Assembly (NCBI GenBank): GCA_021162305.1
Contig: JAGGYX010000189.1
Location: forward strand, 1-5,992
Origin: Thermoplasmata archaeon
GTDB taxonomy: Archaea > Thermoplasmatota > E2 > UBA202 > JdFR-43
Length of the DNA stretch: 5,992 nt
Direction: 5' to 3'
Within the stretch, counting starts at the first letter, position 1, and the number at the start of each line of letters is the position of its first letter. A model generated the notes under the pieces. It was given only the letters and a program-made list of their open reading frames with translations, was not told where the DNA came from and did no database searches. Both the position numbers and the translations under genes were made by a program. Shown here piece by piece: positions 1 through 4,704 of the stretch.

Positions 1-77
1 ATATATGATAAATTTCATAATAATATAAATAATTTTCTATCAAAATTGGAGAGGATGCAAAAACAGAAACTAAACAA

Positions 78-89
78 TTTTTATATTTT
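78..89 (+). promoter_or_regulatory. TATA box of the purQ-endA-acyP operon
   Basis: An AT-only block with core TTTATATT at 80-87 is preceded by a purine-rich stretch (gaaactaaac) that could serve as a BRE. The core centre lies about 21-22 bases before the GTG of purQ. Archaeal transcription normally starts about 25 bases downstream of the TATA centre, so the message would begin at or very near the start codon, making it leaderless. This fits the lack of any Shine-Dalgarno sequence just before the GTG. The rest of 1-104 is AT-rich with no convincing gene. Confidence 0.6.
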
Positions 90-104
90 CGTTTTATTAC
101 TGTT

Positions 105-866
105 GTGGAAGAAATCAAAATTGCAATAATAAGAATGGAAGGAACAAATTGCGAGGAAGAAAGTTTCAATGCATTTAAAGAGCTTGGAGTAAAGCCAGAA
201 TATGTTCATGTTAAGGAACTTGAAACAAAAAAGAAACAAATTTTTGATTATGACGGCATATTTATTCCGGGGGGTTTCTCAGCAGGAGACTATGTGAGGG
301 CTGGTGTAATTTTTGCTGCCCGTTTGAAAGCAGGTGTTATGAAAGATTTAAAAAAATATGTTGAAGATGGCTATCCAGTTGTAGGAATATGCAATGGGTT
401 TCAGGTTTTGATTGAACTTGGGATTTTACCTGCTTTGAATGGAATCAGTGATGAACCTGAAGCGTGCTTGGCAGCCAACGATTCCAATAAATTTGAATGT
501 CGTCCCACTTTCATAAGACATGAGGGAAATAGCAAGATTACAAGAAATATACCTGTAGGCAAAATAAGTTTGATGCCATGCGCCCATGCAGAAGGAAAAT
601 TTTTGTTTAAAGATGATGAATATGCTGCTGAAGCATTGAAGCAGGTTATTTTCAGATATGTCGATGATAAAGGCAGACTGGCTGGTTATCCATGGAACCC
701 AAACGGCTCATATGAAAATATAGCAGGCATAAGCAATCCAGAAGGAAATGTATTGGGTATGATGCCTCATCCCGAAAGAGCTTTTCATCCATGGCAGGGT
801 TTGAATAAAAGGCAGGATGGAAAAGAAATTTTTGAGGGTATGCTGGAATATATAAAGAGAAGATAA
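105..866 (+). CDS. purQ: Phosphoribosylformylglycinamidine synthase, glutaminase subunit PurQ
   Basis: PurQ is the glutamine amidotransferase subunit of FGAM synthase. It hydrolyses glutamine and passes ammonia to PurL for the ATP-dependent conversion of FGAR to FGAM, the fourth step of IMP synthesis, in the cytoplasm; PurS usually bridges the two. The 253-residue protein is a complete class I glutaminase. The N-terminal strand is followed by EGTNCEEE (12-19), the oxyanion-loop region is PGGFSAGDYVRAG (55-67), the nucleophile is Cys96 in GICNGFQ, and His222 and Glu224 of PHPERA complete the triad. The HAEGKF segment (161-166) is typical of PurQ. The length fits the longer, roughly 250-residue archaeal forms. 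The GTG start is chosen because the next ATG (codon 11) would remove the first core strand, and because a TATA box sits at leaderless distance. It is first in an operon with endA, one base downstream. No purL or purS is in the window. Confidence 0.96.
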   Translation: MEEIKIAIIRMEGTNCEEESFNAFKELGVKPEYVHVKELETKKKQIFDYDGIFIPGGFSAGDYVRAGVIFAARLKAGVMKDLKKYVEDGYPVVGICNGFQVLIELGILPALNGISDEPEACLAANDSNKFECRPTFIRHEGNSKITRNIPVGKISLMPCAHAEGKFLFKDDEYAAEALKQVIFRYVDDKGRLAGYPWNPNGSYENIAGISNPEGNVLGMMPHPERAFHPWQGLNKRQDGKEIFEGMLEYIKRR

Positions 867-867
867 A

Positions 868-1848
868 ATGGAAATAAAGGGAAAAAAGGTCATTCTTGAA
901 GGCAAAGAAGCAAATAAGATATACAATAAAGGAGCTTATGGAAAGTTTCATGGAAAAAAATTATATCTCAACCTCATTGAAGCATGCTATTTAATTGAGA
1001 AGGGCAGGCTCGAAGGCAATTTTAAAAATTTTATTGAACATGCAACCAAAAATGAGAAAGATTTTGAAATAAAATATCTTGTTTACAGGGATTTGAGAGA
1101 AAGAGGCTATATTCTGACCATCGATAATCACTTTTATTTATATGAGAGAGGCAAACGCCCGCCGTCGCCCCCCTCCTACATTGTAATGCCCATATCCGAA
1201 AGAGCCATATTCTCAATAAACAGATTGGCAAAATGGCTTCAGGAGATCGAAAAAAAACTGATGATTGGAATAGTTGATGAAGAAGGTGACTTAACATACT
1301 ATATAGCAAAATTTTTTAGATTGAAAGGTAGCTTTGATGAGCATGAATATAGAGGCGAGGTATATCTCTTGAAAGATAGGTGCATTGTATGGGACGAGAA
1401 GCTCATTGACGCATTGAAGGAAGATTTTATAGGAAAAAGCTTAAACAATTTTATGCTTCTTTCTTTAACAGAAGCTGCCTATATTGGAGAAAGAGGAGTT
1501 AAAATAATGAAAGATGAAAAAGAAATGAAAGATGATGAGTTCCTGAAATATGCCAAGAAAATACAGCCAGATATAATGGAAAGATTTACAATATATAAAG
1601 ATTTGAGGAGCAAAGGTCTGCTTCCAAAGACAGGTTTCAAATTTGGCTCTCATTTCAGGATCTATGACAAAGAGCCTTATGCAACGCATGCCCCATATCT
1701 TGTTCATGTTGTTAAAAGAAATTATAGGTGCTCATGGGCTGAAATCAGTAGAGCAATTCGTTTGGCTCATTCAGTTAAAAAAGAGATGATTTTTGCAATT
1801 GTGGAAGATGATATAAAATATATAAGGCTAAAAAGAATAACACCATGA
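868..1848 (+). CDS. endA: tRNA-splicing endonuclease EndA, two-repeat homodimeric type
   Basis: EndA cuts archaeal precursor tRNAs at the bulge-helix-bulge motif to release introns, leaving 2',3'-cyclic phosphate ends for the RtcB ligase. The 326-residue protein has two tandem EndA units (about 1-150 and 165-322), as in euryarchaeal alpha-2 enzymes such as that of Archaeoglobus. The C-terminal unit carries the active site: Tyr266 (in FGSHFRIY), His274 (in HAPYLV) and Lys305 (in AHSVKKEM). The His-to-Lys spacing of 31 matches the Methanocaldococcus enzyme (H125, K156), as recalled. The N-terminal unit keeps the fold signature (YLVYRDLRERGY, 70-81), but Pro101 stands where the catalytic His should be, so it is a structural copy. 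It starts one base after the purQ stop and overlaps the acylphosphatase start by ATGA, so the three genes are probably co-transcribed. A purine enzyme next to a tRNA endonuclease has no obvious functional logic beyond shared expression. Confidence 0.95.
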   Translation: MEIKGKKVILEGKEANKIYNKGAYGKFHGKKLYLNLIEACYLIEKGRLEGNFKNFIEHATKNEKDFEIKYLVYRDLRERGYILTIDNHFYLYERGKRPPSPPSYIVMPISERAIFSINRLAKWLQEIEKKLMIGIVDEEGDLTYYIAKFFRLKGSFDEHEYRGEVYLLKDRCIVWDEKLIDALKEDFIGKSLNNFMLLSLTEAAYIGERGVKIMKDEKEMKDDEFLKYAKKIQPDIMERFTIYKDLRSKGLLPKTGFKFGSHFRIYDKEPYATHAPYLVHVVKRNYRCSWAEISRAIRLAHSVKKEMIFAIVEDDIKYIRLKRITP

Positions 1849-2114
1849 AAAGGGCTCGTGTAAGAATTTATGGCATTGTTCAAGGTGTTTTTTTCAGAGC
1901 AAATACAAAAGAAATGGCTTTGCGTCTTGGCATCTCTGGATGGGTTCGCAACATGCCTGATGGAAGCGTGGAGGCTGTTTTTGAAGGAGATGACGATGCC
2001 ATTGAAAAAATGATAAAATGGTGCCATCATGGGCCGGCGACGGCGAGAGTGGAAAGGGTTTATGTTGAATATGAAGAACCCAGAGGAGAAAAAGAATTTA
2101 AAATAATCTATTAA
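1845..2114 (+). CDS. acyP: Acylphosphatase
   Basis: This small cytoplasmic enzyme hydrolyses the carboxyl-phosphate bond of acyl phosphates such as carbamoyl phosphate or 1,3-bisphosphoglycerate; its physiological role in archaea is unsettled. The 89-residue protein is complete and of normal family length. It shows the phosphate-binding loop GIVQGVFFR (10-18) with catalytic Arg18, and the second signature GWVRNMPDGSVE (32-43) with catalytic Asn36. The C-terminal EFKIIY is the expected last strand of the ferredoxin-like fold. The start overlaps the endA stop in an ATGA arrangement, implying translational coupling. It is the last gene of this operon; the next 33 bases hold no clear terminator. 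The same fold occurs in the N-terminal domain of HypF, but no further HypF domain follows. Confidence 0.95.
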   Translation: MKRARVRIYGIVQGVFFRANTKEMALRLGISGWVRNMPDGSVEAVFEGDDDAIEKMIKWCHHGPATARVERVYVEYEEPRGEKEFKIIY

Positions 2115-2147
2115 GGCGTGTATTGAATATGCCTCAATGCAGCAAGC

Positions 2148-2270
2148 TCAGTTATCCATTCTGTATTCAATTACAACCTTTCCATTTTCGTCTATTAATC
2201 GTCTTGTATTTCCTTTTTTATATATTTTGAGGCTCTCTCCAAATATTCCTATTTCTTCCCATCCCCTCAT
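2148..2270 (-). CDS. Putative 40-residue protein of unknown function
   Basis: A short ORF reads MRGWEEIGIFGESLKIY, then KKGNTRRLIDENGKVVIEYR and MDN before a TGA stop. I do not recognise a family. Points in favour of coding: it fills the only sizeable gap between two operons; its codons (ATA, GGA, AGA/AGG, AAA, GAA) match neighbouring genes; the composition looks like a soluble protein with alternating charged and aliphatic residues suggesting two beta hairpins (IGIFGESLKIY, RRLIDENGKVVIEYR); and the ATG lies about 22 bases from a TATA box, the same leaderless geometry as purQ and nob1. It has no membrane segment, zinc motif or signal peptide. It could instead be the remnant of a longer gene or a chance ORF. 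It ends 33 bases from the convergent acylphosphatase stop. Confidence 0.45.
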   Translation of the reverse strand: MRGWEEIGIFGESLKIYKKGNTRRLIDENGKVVIEYRMDN

Positions 2271-2288
2271 GTTTTTTAAACAAACAGC

Positions 2289-2296
2289 TTTATAAA
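2289..2296. promoter_or_regulatory. Palindromic TATA box shared by nob1 and the minus-strand small ORF
   Basis: TTTATAAA is its own reverse complement. Its centre is about 23 bases before the nob1 GTG (2316, + strand) and about 22 bases before the ATG of the small ORF (2270, - strand). Either direction would give a leaderless message. On the minus strand the box is preceded by an A-rich run (caaaaaag) that could act as a BRE; on the plus strand the flank is less typical (acagc). That the box serves nob1 is likely; bidirectional use is an inference. Confidence 0.5.
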
Positions 2297-2315
2297 ACTT
2301 TTTTGATTTTTTTGT

Positions 2316-2777
2316 GTGTACGTTCTTGATACCTCAGCCATACTCTCCGGGAAATTCTTCGGCAATGATGTAGCTATTCCTCCAGCTGTGTTAAAAGAAA
2401 TTAAAAAAGGAGGAATGGCATGGAGACATTTACAATACATGAAGGCAATTGGCTTAAAAATTATATCTCCTCCCTCAGATGTAATAAATCTGGTGAAAAA
2501 ATTTGCATTTCGAACTGGCGACCTGCCAAATCTGTCAGATGTGGACATACATATTTTGGCTTTAGCTTTCCATTTAAAGGCGACTCTGCTAACAGATGAT
2601 TATTCCATCCAGAATGTGGCAAAGGAGATGAACATAGAATATAAAGGAATAATGGAAAATGGCATAAAAGAAAAATTTTATTGGAGATACAGATGCAAAT
2701 CATGTGGAAAATATTTTGACGAATATGTTGAAGTTTGCCCTATATGTGGAGGGAAAATAAAAAGGGTTAGAAAATGA
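2316..2777 (+). CDS. nob1: Ribosome maturation endonuclease Nob1 (PIN domain plus zinc ribbon)
   Basis: Nob1 is the endonuclease that trims the 3' end of pre-16S rRNA (site D) on the maturing small ribosomal subunit. The 153-residue protein has an N-terminal PIN domain (about 1-112) with the acidic metal-binding residues in place: Asp5 (VLDTSAIL), Glu28 (VLKEI), Asp75 or Asp77 (LSDVDIHILALA) and Asp94/Asp95 (LLTDDYSIQNVA). A zinc ribbon follows, with Cys127, Cys130 (CKSC) and Cys141, Cys144 (CPIC) and a basic C-terminus. This domain order separates Nob1 from VapC-type PIN toxins, which lack the ribbon, and there is no antitoxin gene upstream. The GTG start is needed because catalytic Asp5 would be lost with any later start. 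There is no Shine-Dalgarno sequence; the TATA box at 2289-2296 implies a leaderless message. It overlaps the downstream winged-helix gene by ATGA. Confidence 0.93.
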   Translation: MYVLDTSAILSGKFFGNDVAIPPAVLKEIKKGGMAWRHLQYMKAIGLKIISPPSDVINLVKKFAFRTGDLPNLSDVDIHILALAFHLKATLLTDDYSIQNVAKEMNIEYKGIMENGIKEKFYWRYRCKSCGKYFDEYVEVCPICGGKIKRVRK

Positions 2778-3088
2778 TTGATATAAAAATTGGAACAATG
2801 GAAGAGCGAATCATAAAACTGTTGCAAAAGGAATATCCTATAACAATGAAAGAAATTGCAAGAAAAATTGGGATATCGATGGAAAAGCTAAGGATGGAGT
2901 TAATGAAACTACAGGAAAGAGGCATAGTTGAGCTTGATGTCCTTCCAGATAAAACATATGTCCGCTTGATAAGATTTGATATAAGATTTTTGGGAGAAAG
3001 AAATCAATACAAGTTTATAAAAAAGAAAAAAAGGAGAGTAAGAAAAGAAGAAAAAGAGGATAAAGGGAATGATATAATGTATGCTTAG
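2774..3088 (+). CDS. Small winged-helix protein with basic tail, coupled to nob1
   Basis: The first 65 or so of the 104 residues look like a winged helix-turn-helix: helix 1 at about 9-20 (EERIIKLLQKEY), helix 2 at 24-32 (TMKEIARKIG), recognition helix at 35-49 (SMEKLRMELMKLQERG), and a wing around IVELDVLPDKTYVRL. The remainder is very basic (KFIKKKKRRVRKEEK, 80-94) and then acidic to the end, suggesting nucleic-acid contact and a disordered tail. There are no cysteines and no ligand domain. The ATG overlaps the nob1 stop (ATGA), so the two are likely made together. That could mean a role in rRNA or ribosome maturation rather than classical repression, but this is guesswork from context. GGGTTAG a few bases upstream is only a weak ribosome binding site. 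An internal ATG at codon 9 (2798) is a possible alternative start. Its TAG stop overlaps the stop of the convergent purC. Confidence 0.8.
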   Translation: MIDIKIGTMEERIIKLLQKEYPITMKEIARKIGISMEKLRMELMKLQERGIVELDVLPDKTYVRLIRFDIRFLGERNQYKFIKKKKRRVRKEEKEDKGNDIMYA

Positions 3089-3933
3089 CATTCACATTTC
3101 TTTCCTGTTAGCTTCTCATATAACTCGACATATAGCTTGCTGACTTCATTTGCCATACTATCAGGCAACGGCGGGATGGGCGGCTCCTCATTGCCGAGCT
3201 TTCTCGCTTCTTTTAGCTTTTCATAGTAGCCGTTTCTTTTATAGTAGGCTCTTACAAATTCCTTGCTCAGCTCAATGAATTTTCCATCGTTATACATCTT
3301 TTCGTCCCAGAAGCGGTCTTCATCTGGCGTGCCAAATGTATCTACAACGACAATGTTTCTCCCCCCATCCATTGCAAACTCTTTCTTTCCATCAACATGG
3401 ATAAGTCCTTTTATATTTCCTGCAATAATTTCATCTATTTTGAGGACAGCCTCCTTTATTTCTTCCATCTCTTCCTTTGTAATTCCCCCTATTTCCATTG
3501 CCTCTTTTTCATCCAGCAGGCGATCATATTTTTCAAATTTTGTTGTGAATTCTATCACAGGCTGCTCAAGTCGTTGCCCGTATTCATATTTATCCCTGTT
3601 TCTTTCATAAAATGAGCCTGCAACATAGTAGCGAGCTATAACTTCGAGAGGAATAAGATAATTTTTCATATCCCTGCCTCCTTTTTCGACAATACTGAAC
3701 TTCCTGACAATCATTGAATTCTTGCTCTCCCTTTCTACAAAATGATGCTCTATTCCATGTTTCCCACACATCTCAAACCAGTGGGCAGCCACGCCGCACA
3801 AAACGCAGCCCTTCTTTTCAATTTTCGTTGGAATTATTTTGTCGAATACTGAAATATTATCTGTAAATAAAAATCGAAGCTTTCCATCTCCAATATCATA
3901 TACTTCCTTAACTTTTCCTTTCCTTATGAGCAT
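3085..3933 (-). CDS. purC: Phosphoribosylaminoimidazole-succinocarboxamide (SAICAR) synthetase
   Basis: PurC joins aspartate to CAIR using ATP to make SAICAR in IMP synthesis. From the start chosen here it has 282 residues. Visible motifs are the nucleotide-binding N-terminus GKVKEVYDIG (6-15), FTDNISVFDKIIP (23-35), EVIARYYVAGS (97-107), HVDGKKEFA (179-187) and DTFGTPDEDRFWD (198-210). The last motif replaces the DExSPDxxRLWD form of E. coli-type enzymes; I recall it from a subset of archaeal and longer PurC proteins. The reading frame stays open back to an ATG at 3993, but that would run 55 bases into the CBS gene and add a non-family N-terminus. The ATG at 3933 gives the usual start (MLIRKGKVKEVY) and has AGGTGAT at 3944-3938 as a ribosome binding site. 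An ATG at 3939 forms a TGATG overlap with the CBS stop and is a second option. It is co-transcribed behind the CBS gene. Confidence 0.95.
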   Translation of the reverse strand: MLIRKGKVKEVYDIGDGKLRFLFTDNISVFDKIIPTKIEKKGCVLCGVAAHWFEMCGKHGIEHHFVERESKNSMIVRKFSIVEKGGRDMKNYLIPLEVIARYYVAGSFYERNRDKYEYGQRLEQPVIEFTTKFEKYDRLLDEKEAMEIGGITKEEMEEIKEAVLKIDEIIAGNIKGLIHVDGKKEFAMDGGRNIVVVDTFGTPDEDRFWDEKMYNDGKFIELSKEFVRAYYKRNGYYEKLKEARKLGNEEPPIPPLPDSMANEVSKLYVELYEKLTGKKCEC

Positions 3934-3937
3934 TGTC

Positions 3938-3944
3938 ATCACCT
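3938..3944 (-). promoter_or_regulatory. Ribosome binding site deciding the purC start
   Basis: Read on the minus strand, AGGTGAT matches the complement of the archaeal 16S rRNA 3' end (ATCACCTCC). It sits four bases before the ATG at 3933 and overlaps both the CBS stop TGA and the upstream ATG at 3939. That placement favours 3933 as the purC start. It is one of the few clear Shine-Dalgarno signals in the window and belongs to an operon-internal gene, as expected where first genes are leaderless. Confidence 0.6.
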
Positions 3945-4658
3945 TATTAAATCTATTAACTCTATTAAGCCTTTGTATTTCTTGCCCTCGCAAACTATTG
4001 CAAATCCCTGCTTATCAACTATTTTAATCAGCTCCTCCCTCGCTTCAGGTCCAACAACCCTTATACCACGCTCCAACAATCCTTTTACCTGCATATCCAA
4101 TGGAGATGTTTTCTCTGGATGATAATCTGTTTTTTTATCGTGCGTGGTCTCTATTTTTATTAAATCTCTCGCCCTAACAACTCCAATAAGCTTGTCATCC
4201 TTTACAACAGGAATAATTGAAACGCCCTGCTTTCTCAGCATACTTATTGCAGTTGCAACTCTATCCTCTTCTTTAATTGGTTGAATAAACTTCATTATAT
4301 CCTTGGCTTTTTTATTTCCGAGAGCCATTGCAATATCTATTGCAGTAATATATCCAATTAATTCTCCTTCATATGTAACAAGCAAATAAGGCTGCCCACT
4401 TTTCAACATGATTTGTTTTGCTTTTTTAATGGAATAACTTGCATCTATTTTTGGCAACCCCACAACAAAATCTTTTATTTTTTCATTAATTGACAATTTT
4501 CTTTTTAAAAGCAATCTTATATCAACAATGCCCCATGCTTTCTTCCCATCCATTATTATGGGGAAGAATCTATCTTCATACAAGTAGCCAAATATATTGC
4601 TTATTTCCTCATTTTTATCAATCAACTTAAAATTCTCTCTAAGCATGTCCCGAATCAT
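3939..4658 (-). CDS. Four-CBS-domain protein (two Bateman modules) upstream of purC
   Basis: The 239-residue protein consists almost wholly of CBS motifs, roughly at 1-54, 62-115, 118-170 and 188-239. The best repeats are FVVGLPKIDASYSIKKAKQI with LIGYITAIDIAMAL (domain 2), IMKFIQPIKEEDRVATAISM with LIGVVRARDLIKI (domain 3), and the shorter GIRVVGPEAREELIKIVDKQ with GLIELIDLI (domain 4). Domain 1 is the most diverged. There is no catalytic, transporter or DNA-binding domain. CBS pairs commonly bind AMP, ATP or S-adenosylmethionine and act as energy or metabolite sensors. The GTRD-like ribose-phosphate motif appears only loosely, as TAIDIA and VRARDL. The stop overlaps a purC ATG (TGATG), so the pair is translationally coupled; control of purine synthesis by nucleotide level is a testable inference. 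The ATG at 4658 is used here; an internal ATG at codon 5 (4646) is also possible given the TATA position. Confidence 0.9.
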   Translation of the reverse strand: MIRDMLRENFKLIDKNEEISNIFGYLYEDRFFPIIMDGKKAWGIVDIRLLLKRKLSINEKIKDFVVGLPKIDASYSIKKAKQIMLKSGQPYLLVTYEGELIGYITAIDIAMALGNKKAKDIMKFIQPIKEEDRVATAISMLRKQGVSIIPVVKDDKLIGVVRARDLIKIETTHDKKTDYHPEKTSPLDMQVKGLLERGIRVVGPEAREELIKIVDKQGFAIVCEGKKYKGLIELIDLIR

Positions 4659-4660
4659 AT

Positions 4661-4683
4661 TATATAATACAATTTTAATATTT
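4661..4683 (-). promoter_or_regulatory. Candidate promoter of the CBS-purC operon
   Basis: Two AT-rich boxes are candidates. TTATATAA (4668-4661) is the best TATA match, but lies only about 6 bases from the ATG at 4658 and about 18 bases from the second in-frame ATG at 4646. AAATATTA (4683-4676) is a poorer match but lies about 21 bases from the ATG at 4658. If the stronger box is used, the protein would begin at Met5. An imperfect palindrome with a central GCATGC sits just upstream at 4689-4703 and could be an operator. Confidence 0.4.
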
Positions 4684-4704
4684 GATGATTTGGCATGCTG
4701 AAAT

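Noticed and set aside
55..129. A 24-codon ORF (ATG at 55) preceded by GGAGAGG with a hydrophobic middle (FYIFVLLLLW), possibly a leader peptide for purQ
   Set aside because: The GGAGAGG touches the ATG with no spacing. The ORF overlaps the purQ start in another frame, and it lies upstream of the transcription start predicted from the TATA box at 78-89.
1031..1707. Long open frames antisense to endA (about 92 and 80 codons)
   Set aside because: They are rich in Cys, Phe and Ser as expected from reading this AT-rich gene backwards, have no promoter or family resemblance, and lie wholly inside a well-supported gene.
2115..2180. Possible small structured RNA or terminator from the inverted repeat ATTGAATA (2122-2129) / TATTCAAT (2164-2171)
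   Set aside because: The arms are only 8 A/T-rich base pairs with a loop of more than 30 bases, with no T-run tail and no tRNA-like arms. The right arm lies in the small minus-strand ORF.
2316..2777. VapC-like toxin reading of the PIN protein, forming a toxin-antitoxin pair with the winged-helix gene
   Set aside because: The C-terminal CKSC...CPIC zinc ribbon and basic end identify Nob1. Antitoxins normally precede VapC, whereas the partner here is downstream.
3934..3993. Longer purC start at 3993 (adds 20 residues, MRGQEIQRLN...)
   Set aside because: It runs 55 bases into the CBS gene, adds sequence not seen in PurC proteins, and ignores the good AGGTGAT signal before the ATG at 3933.
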